Assembly: GCA_032595675.1 (NCBI GenBank)
Contig: JAVQMD010000001.1
Coordinates: 310,001-374,000, forward strand
DNA length: 64,000 nucleotides
Direction of reading: 5' to 3'
DNA from: Candidatus Electrothrix rattekaaiensis
GTDB taxonomy: Bacteria; Desulfobacterota; Desulfobulbia; Desulfobulbales; Desulfobulbaceae
This document shows positions 1 through 9,336 of this stretch, one piece after another. Numbering within the stretch: the first letter of the stretch is position 1; each line of letters begins with the position of its first letter. The notes beneath the pieces are model-generated. The model searched no databases, was not told where the DNA came from, and worked only from the letters and a program-made list of their open reading frames with translations. A program made the translations under genes and the position numbers.

Positions 1-3000
1 AGAACTTGACCGCCGGAAGCTGTAAAGTTTATATCTCCGTCAATAGTAGCATCATTGCCTGGATTGGGGTCTGCACCATCTATTGTCTCCTGCGTTGGAG
101 TCCATGTGTCGGTAGCCAAGGTACCAGTGGCTCCAGTTTCACCCTGTGTTAAAACATTGATGCGATAGCCCTGTCCATCAGGCAATCCTGTAAACTCATA
201 AAATCCGTTGGCATCTGTGATGATTTCCAAAGGATCGCCGTTTGAATCCAATAAAACATTACCAGTGTTCGGATCAGTGAGCTGCACGGTAATACCGCTC
301 AGGCCGTTTTCACCATCTTCCTGTTCACCGTTCCCGTTGACATCTTCCCAGATATAGCCGGAAACTGCTCCGGTATCAATTCCGTAGCCGAAATCTATAT
401 TGGAAGCATCATCGTAGGTTCCTGTTCCACCAACTTTAAGAAACCCATCAACATTCACATTATTTAAACTGTCCGAGTCACTTGGATTAGACCACCATTG
501 GTCGTCTGCGGTCCCCGAACCTGAAGTCGGTGTGCTGGAAGCATCGGAAGGTGCCGCTGTAATATCTCCGCCATAAGGTGTAGTTGCCGGAGCCTTTACA
601 TAGTAATAGCCTTCTGTGACGCCTTCAAAGATGTAATTACCATCTGCGTCAGTCGTGCTTGTTGCCACAACAGCCCAGCTTAACGAGTTAGTGACACACT
701 CATTGCCGTCCATATTCGTTTGAATTATACCAGTATCTGTTTCAACACAAGCCCATAACTCCACAGTCTGACCAGGAAGGTAGGTGTCTACGGCTGAATT
801 ATCACCTGTAGTAGAGTCCCAGCCATCGGAATTTTTATCAGAAAACAAAGTCCCGCTGATGTCGATTGCCGGTACAAGATACACCTCTGCTGTTGCTTCG
901 CCGGAGTTGACTATCCGCCCGTCACCCATCTTGGCATCGCCGTCCGCCACTCTGGCGGTGTTCTGAATATCATTCAGTGTACCTGTAGTGCCGTTAATAC
1001 CTTTCATGGTCACGGTAACCACTTTTGACTCCCCAGGAGCAAGCGGTCCGAGATTATCCCATACCTGGGTTGTGGTAGTACCACTGTCGATCCAGCTATC
1101 TCGTTCAGGAGAAGAACTTTGATAGCTCAACTGTGTATTATTGTATTCGTCCTGCAGTTTGACTTCGGTAATGATATCATTGCTGCCTGAAGCACATGGT
1201 TCGGAGGAGGTGACCTGAAGAGTAACAGCATCCACCTCTAAGTACAGAGTATCTGCCCCTCCCCCCTTAGCCGTTTGAAGTGTTATTCGAAGGTCTGCTA
1301 TCTCCGACCATTGCCAAGTTTCAGTGGTACGATCTCCATAAAGATCAGTATAGGCGTAGGTTGAACCTGTAATAATATCCGCAACAGAAAGTGGTACAGA
1401 AGTAACTTCTTCAGTAAAAGCCCCTGGCGGGTCGGTTTTATAAATAGCTGCGGTTATTGTTTGGGAAGTAATCGCTCCTGAATCAGCACGGAGTTGCGGG
1501 CTATGCACAATCATTTGCACATCAACAATCGATCCTGCAGCGACCGGCGCAGTAAACCCACCCCAGATTTCTGGATCTGCCTGACTGGAAATAGTAGCCA
1601 CAGCCGACTCACCGTCAATACTGTAAACATTATCTTGGTCGGACCAAGCAGAGTTATTGGCTGGTGACTCATTGAAAGATGGAAACAATGTATAAACACA
1701 CTGCCCACCAACATTAGTACCGCTTGCAGGCAACCGGTTTTTGACGGTCAAATTATAGGTAATATCTTCACCATCTCCATAAGGCCCCGCACCGTCCACG
1801 GCAACTTTCGTCACTTCCAGCGGCGGCAAGAAACCAAAATCCACACCAGTCACGTCCGTCACATCTACAGGTGTAGTATCAGCAGGCAATACTATTGACG
1901 TCGTTGGTACAGCACCACCTGTCAAATCACCGTCATTATCATCAACAACAACAATAAACTTGGCATCAGGAAGATTGGTAAAACTATAGTCACCGGTTGT
2001 TCCGTCAACAGTGCTGGTCGTTACCGATTCTCCCCACTGTATATCACCGTCATCAAGCTCACCGTCACCGTTTACATCATAATACAGCGTGACGGTAACA
2101 GAACCCTCTCCGCCCTCACTGCCGTCCATAACACCGTTCGCCGCTGTACCGTCTCCGGTGGTGCCGGAGTCATCAAGAAAAACCGTGCCGCTTATCGTCT
2201 TGTCACCCTCAATCAGGGTAACCGCATCATCCTCATCAAAACACGGCCCGGAACCGATAGCTGCGCAACCGGTATTGGAAACAAAGGGCTCGGTATAGCT
2301 GCCCGGCACAATTGCCTGAAATTCGACCTTCATCGTATTCGCCCCGGCACTGTCGTCCGATGTCAACGGGGCATCCATACGCCACTCAATATCAGTTACC
2401 GTTCCAGGCGAGGCGGGTTCAGTGGTGGACCAAGTTGTTCCGTCGTCTGTGGAGTAGAGTATAATTCCGGTCTGCGTAACCCCGCTGGCATTAGCTGCAA
2501 ACTTGGCACTTCCGGCTGCATAATCAACCCCGGCTGGTATTGAATCGCGAATAACCAATGGAGCACCATAGTCAGGATTACCGACTGAAACAGTTAAAGC
2601 ATTTCCATCCTTATCTTGATAGCTATTAGGGTTTGTAATTTCAATCTGATAGGTGAGCGTTGAACCCAGAGCCGCTGTTTCCGGTGAAACGCCTTTTGCG
2701 ATGGAAGCCAACGGCTCCTGCGTCGTAATCTGAAAAGCCGTCCCATAATCCCCACTGAACTTCTCATTCAAAAAACCTGAAGCAACTTCCTGATACGGAG
2801 TCAGCGTCCCTGTACATTTTCCGTTGAGCGCAGCATATTCGTAAAAGACCAAGCCAACCACACCGGTGTTGTCCGGTATATTTTCAAAATACATCTGATC
2901 TTTGAAGGGAATAAGCTTCTCGCCCCCGCCGCTTAATTTAACAATCAGAATTCCGTAGGTTCCAACAAGGCGAAAACAGCCCGGATCATACACATCAGGA

Positions 3001-3971
3001 ATACCTACCGGCTGCAACCAAGCGTTTTGATCCGGCACCCCGTCGCCGTTGTTGTCAAACCCCTGGTTCACGTTTCCCAAATCGTACCAAATCCCCTGGG
3101 TTTCAAAAACCTGACCAGGAAAAGGATTTGAACCGGTCGGGGTCCAGGTATCCCAACCGAAAGACTCTGCAATAGCGGCCTTATACTCTTCCGGCACCTT
3201 GTTGTCACCGTTGGGCCAGATTTTATTGGCTGCTGCGGAAATTTCGCTGCGCAGGGTCAGGTTGCGGGAATCCTCAGCTTCGAGCGCGGCTCCTTCATAG
3301 GAGCCAGTGGCCCAGATGTCATACGACAGGGCAATATCATCCGCAGTTGTGCTGCCGCCGGTGATGGCCGTGGTGCAGGGAGGCTCCTGAGAAACAAAAT
3401 CTGTTCCTGGGCCGGGGTCTGCATCGACATTCACGCATCGCGGATAGGAGACCACCCAGTACTCAGTCCTGCATTCACCCGGTTGCAAGGTGCCCACCCA
3501 GGCTCGGCTGGCATCTTCATTATTGGCAAAGGAACCTGATTCGTGAGTCAGTGAGTATGTTCCCGTTCCCGCTCCTCCATTGGAAACATGATCCGGGGCT
3601 CCGGCGACGCTACTGTCGTACTCCGGGTATGTCCCCGGTGTCTTGGTAGCATAATCACCGATGTAGACCTGCACCTCATCCATCACCTTGTCCCCATCGT
3701 TACAGACCTTGGCCCCGAGGGTGGCCGCTTCCGGCGCATAGGTGGCAGGCGTGGTCACATTGGAATCAACCACAAGGTTATAGGCGGAAATAATCTCAAT
3801 GCGGAGATTGCCGGTTGGGTCAGGGTTGGCCGCCTGCGCCGCCGTAACCGAAAAAACCATTAACACTGAGACCGCAATGATCACCCGATATAAAAGGCTA
3901 CCCGTTAAACCCGCCCCGGAACTTTTGCCCGGTAGCCGCTTCTTGATATATTTTTTACTCTGTGCATTCAT
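1..3971 (-). CDS. Large secreted SdrD/DUF11-repeat surface protein, C-terminus cut by the window edge
   Basis: About 1,323 codons are readable from the ATG at 3971 down to base 1 without a stop, so the C-terminus lies outside the window. A GGGGG ribosome site stands 7 nt before this ATG. Residues 30-44 are hydrophobic and end in AQA, giving a likely signal peptide. After a unique N-terminal part come a DUF11-like region (about 420-590, opening LASIAKGVSPET), an SdrD B-like domain (about 592-700, starting ISGTVFLDDSG and containing Ca-loop-like DVNGDGELDDGD), a second DUF11-like region (from about 717), then two more B-like domains (from about 1035, ISGTLFSDKNSDG; and about 1200, VSGYIWEDVNGNGEQEDGE). 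Such proteins are calcium-stabilised cell-surface or matrix stalks; a ligand cannot be named. No sorting motif can be judged because the end is missing. Monocistronic as far as seen, divergent from the response regulator. Confidence 0.85.
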   Translation of the reverse strand, partial: MNAQSKKYIKKRLPGKSSGAGLTGSLLYRVIIAVSVLMVFSVTAAQAANPDPTGNLRIEIISAYNLVVDSNVTTPATYAPEAATLGAKVCNDGDKVMDEVQVYIGDYATKTPGTYPEYDSSVAGAPDHVSNGGAGTGTYSLTHESGSFANNEDASRAWVGTLQPGECRTEYWVVSYPRCVNVDADPGPGTDFVSQEPPCTTAITGGSTTADDIALSYDIWATGSYEGAALEAEDSRNLTLRSEISAAANKIWPNGDNKVPEEYKAAIAESFGWDTWTPTGSNPFPGQVFETQGIWYDLGNVNQGFDNNGDGVPDQNAWLQPVGIPDVYDPGCFRLVGTYGILIVKLSGGGEKLIPFKDQMYFENIPDNTGVVGLVFYEYAALNGKCTGTLTPYQEVASGFLNEKFSGDYGTAFQITTQEPLASIAKGVSPETAALGSTLTYQIEITNPNSYQDKDGNALTVSVGNPDYGAPLVIRDSIPAGVDYAAGSAKFAANASGVTQTGIILYSTDDGTTWSTTEPASPGTVTDIEWRMDAPLTSDDSAGANTMKVEFQAIVPGSYTEPFVSNTGCAAIGSGPCFDEDDAVTLIEGDKTISGTVFLDDSGTTGDGTAANGVMDGSEGGEGSVTVTLYYDVNGDGELDDGDIQWGESVTTSTVDGTTGDYSFTNLPDAKFIVVVDDNDGDLTGGAVPTTSIVLPADTTPVDVTDVTGVDFGFLPPLEVTKVAVDGAGPYGDGEDITYNLTVKNRLPASGTNVGGQCVYTLFPSFNESPANNSAWSDQDNVYSIDGESAVATISSQADPEIWGGFTAPVAAGSIVDVQMIVHSPQLRADSGAITSQTITAAIYKTDPPGAFTEEVTSVPLSVADIITGSTYAYTDLYGDRTTETWQWSEIADLRITLQTAKGGGADTLYLEVDAVTLQVTSSEPCASGSNDIITEVKLQDEYNNTQLSYQSSSPERDSWIDSGTTTTQVWDNLGPLAPGESKVVTVTMKGINGTTGTLNDIQNTARVADGDAKMGDGRIVNSGEATAEVYLVPAIDISGTLFSDKNSDGWDSTTGDNSAVDTYLPGQTVELWACVETDTGIIQTNMDGNECVTNSLSWAVVATSTTDADGNYIFEGVTEGYYYVKAPATTPYGGDITAAPSDASSTPTSGSGTADDQWWSNPSDSDSLNNVNVDGFLKVGGTGTYDDASNIDFGYGIDTGAVSGYIWEDVNGNGEQEDGENGLSGITVQLTDPNTGNVLLDSNGDPLEIITDANGFYEFTGLPDGQGYRINVLTQGETGATGTLATDTWTPTQETIDGADPNPGNDATIDGDINFTASGGQV

Positions 3972-4343
3972 AATGCATCCCCCTACGCCTTCTATTTACC
4001 ATCTCACGATGCATACATTCTCTATTTTTGATTATTATTTCTTTTCTATTCTGTAGAATAATTCTAAAACGTTATGTCTCTATTAATATCTATTCTTTTT
4101 ATCGACAAAAAACAATGGTGGAAAAAAAGGCATAGAAGAGGTATAAAACATACCCAATTATTATCTTTTAACCAAGCGGTATTGTACAATTTTTAATACT
4201 AAACTGCAACTCGATATAAAATTTTATACAGCCTCGCCCGTCAATCCAACATAATTATAACGGAGAAACGGAGAAACGGAGAAACGGAGAACACAGCACG
4301 ACCAGATAAAAAAATTCTTGCTAGCTGGTATCAAAGAGGAAAA
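3972..4343. other. AT-rich divergent intergenic region
   Basis: About 370 bases between the divergently transcribed surface-protein gene and the response-regulator gene. It must hold both promoters. It is strongly AT-rich and contains the 8-bp tandem repeat listed separately. No convincing RNA gene or ORF is seen. The response regulator has a good ribosome site (AGAGGA) ending 5 nt before its ATG. Confidence 0.5.
4261..4292. repeat. Four tandem copies of an 8-bp unit (CGGAGAAA)
   Basis: The unit CGGAGAAA is repeated three times exactly and a fourth time with one end change (CGGAGAAC). The array ends 51 nt before the ATG of the response regulator. Perfect short repeats of a length not divisible by three can change copy number by slippage, and here a change would alter promoter or leader spacing rather than a reading frame. 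That role is inference. Confidence 0.85.
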
Positions 4344-5216
4344 ATGAAAAATAAAACGAGAGACCCTCAACCAGATGTACTGATTATAGACGATGATAAC
4401 GGAACCCGACTGACCATAAAGCATATCGTTGAATCAGCCCAGTATCAGACAAGAACAGCAGCCGGGGGGCATGATGCCCTCAAAATGGTTCAGGAAAAAC
4501 TACCAGACATTATTATCCTTGATCTGGTGATGCCAGCAATGGACGGCTATGAAGTCTGCCGACACCTGAAAGCAGATCCCCGGTCTGCCAAGGTACCGAT
4601 TATATTCCTAAGCGGCTTGCCTTCTGCTCAAAACAAGCTCAAAGCCTTTGAGGCGGGCGGGGTTGATTATATTGTCAAGCCATGCAGTACGGTTGAGCTC
4701 CTTGCTCGGCTGCATACCCATCTTGCCCTGCAACGTACCCAGAATTCTCTGGCAGCGGAGGTGCAGAAGCAAACCGTTGAACTGGAAGAAAAAAACAAAG
4801 AACTTCAAGAAACAAATCTTGTCCTCAAACGTTTGCTTCGCGAAATTGAAGAAGAAAAAAAGGAGGTGAGTCGTATTATGCAAACCAACATTGAGCGCCT
4901 CATACTCCCCGACCTTGCCAGAATGGTCGAGGCTCCAGAGCAACAGCGCTATCAACTGCGAGATACTATCCAGACCAATCTGCGGGATCTGTCCAGCTCG
5001 GTGACTGGAAAAGATGTGGACGCATATTTCCTTCTCACGCCAACCGAATTACGGGTGCTGAATTGTATTCGCCAGGGGCGTTCGAGCAAGGAGATTGCCC
5101 AATCCTTAAACATCTCTCCTCAGACAGTGGCGACGCATCGAAAAAAGATCCGCAAAAAACTGAATATTTCGGGAAAAAAAATCAACCTGAACTCCTTTGT
5201 AAACCGATTGGAGTAA
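4344..5216 (+). CDS. Response regulator: receiver, coiled coil, LuxR-type HTH
   Basis: 290 residues. Residues 11-128 form a receiver domain with acid pair D16/D17, phospho-acceptor D60 in LDLVMP, S90 and K112 in VKP. Residues 130-175 are a charged coiled coil, an unusual long link. Residues about 225-272 form a LuxR-type helix-turn-helix (LTPTELRVLNCIRQG followed by SKEIAQSLNISPQTVATHRK). The protein should bind DNA after phosphorylation. No histidine kinase gene is adjacent, so it is an orphan regulator; the nearest kinase in the window lies 50 kb away. Start chosen at ATG 4344 because AGAGGA lies just upstream. An 8-bp tandem repeat lies in its leader. Confidence 0.93.
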   Translation: MKNKTRDPQPDVLIIDDDNGTRLTIKHIVESAQYQTRTAAGGHDALKMVQEKLPDIIILDLVMPAMDGYEVCRHLKADPRSAKVPIIFLSGLPSAQNKLKAFEAGGVDYIVKPCSTVELLARLHTHLALQRTQNSLAAEVQKQTVELEEKNKELQETNLVLKRLLREIEEEKKEVSRIMQTNIERLILPDLARMVEAPEQQRYQLRDTIQTNLRDLSSSVTGKDVDAYFLLTPTELRVLNCIRQGRSSKEIAQSLNISPQTVATHRKKIRKKLNISGKKINLNSFVNRLE

Positions 5217-5257
5217 CTCGTCCCAGTGAATCCAAACAACCCGCCTAAGCAACCCGT

Positions 5258-7438
5258 TTAATCCCTCGTCTTTGCCAACACATCACTGATCGAAAGGGCA
5301 TAGGGGTGATGTTTACGGAGAAAAAGAGGCATGGCATTTCGAGCATTTCTGGCCTCATCCATGCTGCTGTACACACCGTAGCAGACAAAGAGCGTTGGTG
5401 GCAGAGTATCCCGGCGGAGAATGGAGAGTTTCCTTGTATGCTCCTGATATTCTTCCCGGATAATCATATTTTTTATTTTATCAGCAGCATCGTTCGAGGA
5501 CAAAACAAGCAGCTGGACAGTAAATTTATTTCCGTATGTTTTCTTAGTCCATCGGTTGCCGACCCCGAGATATCGGGCAAAAAGCTGATCAGCCTTGTCA
5601 GTCTTGTCAGCCTTGGTTGAATGAGGCAGGGGCGTAACCGGCGTTATCTCAACTTTTGGTACCCGTATTATATCAGGTTTCCGCACAGGAACAGCAGCAG
5701 GAGTTTGAGCTTGTTGCCGGGTAGAGACAGCTGGCGCAACAACTCCACGGGCAGAAGCAACAGGAACCAAGGTCTTGGGTTTCGGCGGGGCTGTTGCTGC
5801 TTCTTCTTTTTCCTTTTGCTCGGATGATCGAGCAGGTTTTTCAGCGGCAGGTGGCCGCCTCTTCTTCATACCCGGTGCGAGTTCAATAATCCAGGTGGGC
5901 TTAATAACCGGGAGCTTCTTGGCCGTTGCCAAGGCCTCAGTGCGGACCTCGTCATCAGGAGCAGAAGCAGTCTGTTCGGACGGGGTTCGCTCATCAGGAG
6001 CAAGCACCGACCTCGTTTCCATCAAGGTTTCCTCTACCGCCTCAATAACAACCTCTGGAACGATTTCGGGAACGATCTCTGCAACGACTTCTTTGTCGGT
6101 TTTGTCGATTTTTTGTTCATCAAGCTGAATAACCTTGTTCTGCTCAGTATCTGCTTGCTGAGGTGTTTTCTCCTCCGGCAGAGACTGCGCCGTATCCTCT
6201 TGAGCAATCGTTGCTGGCACCACGATAAGGTCTTCTTTTTCCTCATCGCCGTCCTTTCTCTTAAATTCAGGACGCTGAGGAATGGGGAGGGAGAGGAGTG
6301 AAGGCTTCTCCGCTTCATTTTGTTCCGTTGAAGATTGCAAAGAGATGACTTCAGTTGTTGTCTCTTCCGATGTTGTTTCTTCCAATGCAAAGGGCAATGG
6401 GACCTCTTTGTCCTTTTCTGGCAAGGCGAGTTGAATTTCCGTGTTTTCCGGCTGAAGATTGATCGACTCCTGAACAACCTCCTGTGGTGCTTCCTCTTGA
6501 TTGGAAAAGAAAGAGGTCTGACCAAAAAAGAAGAAGACGAGCAGGCACAGGGCAAGGAGGAGCAGCAGCCCTGTGTACCGCCCACTAGACTCCTCATCGT
6601 CGAATCTCCCAGGAAAGGCGACAGGGTCATTCGGCACGGTGACATGAACAGGCAGGACAGAATCGGCCCCGGCAGCAGCAGCAGTCTCTAGGGCCGCCTC
6701 AGCAATTCCATCCATAATGCCGGGAAGGCCTTGACCAAGAAGAAAGATCTCCTGCACGGCTTTCTCGGAAAAAACAGCATCTTTACGTCCCGTTCCGCCT
6801 CCTGCCGCTTTGAGACGATAAGCAAGATACGCTCCTGTCTCCTCTGATGAAAAAGCCTCTAGCCTATATGATGATACAATCCTGACACCTTCACAGTAGC
6901 CGCTTAACTGCTCAAGAGAGCTATTCAGGGCTGGCTGACCAATCAATATCGCCTGCACCCCATAGTCCTTGTTCAGCTCATTCAGCAAGCGAAACAGACG
7001 CTCCAGCGTGGCAAGGAACATTTTCTCCGCCTCATCAATAAGCAGAAGAACACGTTTTCCTTTCTCTTTCCGGGTGCTCAGCAAGGTCTGCAGAACAGCG
7101 GTGATGTCCTGCTCTATCATGTCCTGCTCTATATCCACCGACAAAGGCATCCCCAATTGCAGGCAGACCCGCCCGAGGAGTTCATCAAAGGAACCGACCG
7201 GATTCTCCAGATAAACGACCTTGTACGAACTCCCGTCCAGGCGATGCCGAATCAGTTGACAGCAAAGCGTCTTTCCAGATGCTTTGGGGCCGGTAAGGAG
7301 CATTGCCGCATTCCCCTGCTGAAGATCATTACGCAGATCTTGCAGGATATTTTTTCGCCCGGCCTGAGCAAAAAATACGTCTGGATTCGGTTTCCGAGTG
7401 AACGGCGGGTGTTTGAGACCAAAGTGTTGGAGATACAT
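5258..7438 (-). CDS. ExeA/DamX-like AAA ATPase with membrane segment and SPOR-like C-terminus
   Basis: 726 residues. The N-terminal 270 residues match the ExeA/MshM/DamX-type ATPase module: the opening MYLQHFGLKHPPF, Walker A GPKASGKT at 50-57 and Walker B LLLIDEAEK near 132. A single very hydrophobic segment (LLLLLALCLLVFFFFG, about 290-306) follows, then a long Glu/Pro/Lys-rich stalk of about 330 residues, and a C-terminal domain of about 80 residues with a SPOR-like pattern. This predicts a cytoplasmic ATPase anchored in the inner membrane with a periplasmic peptidoglycan-binding tip, as in DamX/GspA-class proteins that act in division or envelope-machine assembly. Partner genes are not adjacent. 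The ribosome site before ATG 7438 is weak, so the start is only fairly sure. Confidence 0.82.
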   Translation of the reverse strand: MYLQHFGLKHPPFTRKPNPDVFFAQAGRKNILQDLRNDLQQGNAAMLLTGPKASGKTLCCQLIRHRLDGSSYKVVYLENPVGSFDELLGRVCLQLGMPLSVDIEQDMIEQDITAVLQTLLSTRKEKGKRVLLLIDEAEKMFLATLERLFRLLNELNKDYGVQAILIGQPALNSSLEQLSGYCEGVRIVSSYRLEAFSSEETGAYLAYRLKAAGGGTGRKDAVFSEKAVQEIFLLGQGLPGIMDGIAEAALETAAAAGADSVLPVHVTVPNDPVAFPGRFDDEESSGRYTGLLLLLALCLLVFFFFGQTSFFSNQEEAPQEVVQESINLQPENTEIQLALPEKDKEVPLPFALEETTSEETTTEVISLQSSTEQNEAEKPSLLSLPIPQRPEFKRKDGDEEKEDLIVVPATIAQEDTAQSLPEEKTPQQADTEQNKVIQLDEQKIDKTDKEVVAEIVPEIVPEVVIEAVEETLMETRSVLAPDERTPSEQTASAPDDEVRTEALATAKKLPVIKPTWIIELAPGMKKRRPPAAEKPARSSEQKEKEEAATAPPKPKTLVPVASARGVVAPAVSTRQQAQTPAAVPVRKPDIIRVPKVEITPVTPLPHSTKADKTDKADQLFARYLGVGNRWTKKTYGNKFTVQLLVLSSNDAADKIKNMIIREEYQEHTRKLSILRRDTLPPTLFVCYGVYSSMDEARNARNAMPLFLRKHHPYALSISDVLAKTRD

Positions 7439-7890
7439 TACTCTATGTATAAGAAAAAAAATTATGCCAAAACAGTCACCATAATGACATGGAGCACCAG
7501 CAGCCCGAACTGTTCGATTGACACCTGTATAATTTCAGCGTAATCTGTGATTCGGTACAATGCTCACTGGAATGATCACTGGAATAATTACTGGCTCCTG
7601 CACCTCAGGAGGTGAAACACTGTCTCATTATTCGCCAAGCGAGTCTTTCTGTAAACAGATTTTCACAGACTTCTGCTTTTTAGAAGATACAGTAACATGA
7701 TAAACAGCAGAGAAAGAACAGGCTCGTTGTCTGTTGTCTGCACCGCAGGAACCCCTAATCCACCTGTATTCTCTTCTACAACACAGTACATACAACACAA
7801 CACAACAAAAAGGAAAAGAAATACTTTTACAGTATCAGCCCCCCGGTTTCAAGTCCCTTTTCACATAACCCTCTAACTAGGAGATGCCTC
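7439..7890. other. Divergent intergenic region with one good promoter-like site
   Basis: About 450 bases between the ATPase gene (minus) and the DUF4139 gene (plus). It holds short imperfect direct repeats around 7560-7595 (ACTGGAAT-type) and a consensus-like promoter at 7518-7546, listed separately. No ORF or RNA gene is supported. Confidence 0.4.
7518..7546 (+). promoter_or_regulatory. Sigma-70-like promoter candidate
   Basis: A perfect -35 hexamer TTGACA (7518-7523) is followed after 17 nt by TAATCT (7541-7546). It points toward the DUF4139 gene, but transcription would leave a leader of about 335 nt, so it might instead serve a small unannotated transcript. Confidence 0.35.
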
Positions 7891-9336
7891 ATGATCCATA
7901 CCCTATGTCTGTGTTTGCTTATTCTGCTCCCCCTCACTGCTGCTTCTGCCATGCCTGAAAAAAATGAAAAAAATTCCAAAGAAATCGTATCATCCCTTGA
8001 TGACCAAGATTCTGTTGCCGTCACCATCTATAATCAGGATCTTGCCCTGGTCCGGGATGCCCGGAAAATCAGCCTGAAACCGGGCCAACAAACCCTGGCC
8101 TTTCGCGAGGTCAGTGCGCAGATTCGTCCGCAGACCGCCTTGCTGGCTGCGCCGGGCCTCCGAGTGCTGGAGCAGAATTTTGAGTATGACCTGCTCACCC
8201 CTCAATCCTTGCTGGAAAAATATGTGGGCCAAAAGGTGCTGCTGGTCAAGACCCATCCCACCACAGGTGAAGAAACCAAGCAGGAAGCCACGGTTCTCAG
8301 TAACGGCGGCGGCACTGTCCTTCGGGTCGGGGATCATATTGAGTCTGGTATTCCGGGCCGCCTCATTTTTCCCGCTGTCCCGGAAAATCTGCGGGATCGT
8401 CCTACCTTGACCATGCTGGTGGAGAGCAAGAACAGCGAGCCGCAACCGGTGGTTCTTAGCTACTTGACCGGTGGGCTCTCCTGGCAGGCCGATTATGTGG
8501 CAGAACTCGGGCCTGACGATACCAGCCTTGATCTCAACGGCTGGGTCACCCTGAAAAACGAAAGCGGTGCGACCTATGAGAATGCCCAGCTCAAGCTGGT
8601 GGCCGGTGATGTAAATCGGGTACGGGAGAGAATGCAACCGGTGATGATGGCACGGGGAGCCGTTCTTGCGGAATCTGCAATGGACAGCGGCATGGCCGAA
8701 GAATCCATGTTTGAATACCATCTTTACACCTTGGGCCGTCCCACCACCATCAAGGAAAAGCAGTCCAAGCAGGTTGCGCTGATGCAGGCTGACAGCGTGC
8801 AGGTGAAAAAAGAATTTGTTCTGAACGGCCAGAATTATTATTACAGCAACAAGGCCGGAGACCTGGGAAAGAAAATAAAGGTCGGGGTCTTTGTTGAGCT
8901 GAAAAACAGCAAGGAGGCCGGAATCGGTCAGCCACTGCCTGCTGGCATTATGCGGGTCTACAAAAAAGACAGCTCCGGTAGCCTCCAATTTGTTGGGGAA
9001 GATCGGATAGATCATACCCCGGAAAATGAAACGGTCCGCCTGAAATTGGGTGATGCCTTTGATGTGACCGCAGATAAGAAACAGACAGACTTTCAAAAAC
9101 TGTCCGGGTTCAGCCGTTATAATTATGCCTTTGAGAGTGCCTTTGAGATTGTCCTGAAAAACGCCAAGGATGAAGCCGTGACTGTCCGAGTGCAGGAACC
9201 GGTGCCCGGAGATTGGGAGATGGTGGAAGAATCAGCCCCGCACGTCAAGGAAAGTGCCAGTGCTGCGGTCTGGCAGATCACGGTGGAACCGAAATCCAGT
9301 ACCGTCCTGACATGGCGGGTAAAGGTGAAATATTAG
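7891..9336 (+). CDS. DUF4139-family secreted protein
   Basis: 481 residues with an N-terminal signal peptide (hydrophobic 4-19, cleavage likely after ASA). The mature part starts with VAVTIYNQDLALVRDAR, the typical opening of the DUF4139/DUF4140 family, and contains the central GLSWQADYVAEL segment seen in these proteins. The C-terminal 90 residues look like an immunoglobulin-like beta domain (WEMVEES, TLTWRVKVKY end). The family has no agreed biochemical role; periplasmic or surface placement is expected from the signal peptide. Start supported by TAGGAG 7 nt before ATG 7891. The following glycosyltransferase gene begins directly after its stop, so the two are probably co-transcribed. Confidence 0.85.
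   Translation: MIHTLCLCLLILLPLTAASAMPEKNEKNSKEIVSSLDDQDSVAVTIYNQDLALVRDARKISLKPGQQTLAFREVSAQIRPQTALLAAPGLRVLEQNFEYDLLTPQSLLEKYVGQKVLLVKTHPTTGEETKQEATVLSNGGGTVLRVGDHIESGIPGRLIFPAVPENLRDRPTLTMLVESKNSEPQPVVLSYLTGGLSWQADYVAELGPDDTSLDLNGWVTLKNESGATYENAQLKLVAGDVNRVRERMQPVMMARGAVLAESAMDSGMAEESMFEYHLYTLGRPTTIKEKQSKQVALMQADSVQVKKEFVLNGQNYYYSNKAGDLGKKIKVGVFVELKNSKEAGIGQPLPAGIMRVYKKDSSGSLQFVGEDRIDHTPENETVRLKLGDAFDVTADKKQTDFQKLSGFSRYNYAFESAFEIVLKNAKDEAVTVRVQEPVPGDWEMVEESAPHVKESASAAVWQITVEPKSSTVLTWRVKVKY

Noticed and set aside
7990-9096. Minus-strand ORF of 368 codons opposite the DUF4139 gene
   Set aside because: Shadow frame; the plus strand has a signal peptide, a family match and a ribosome site.
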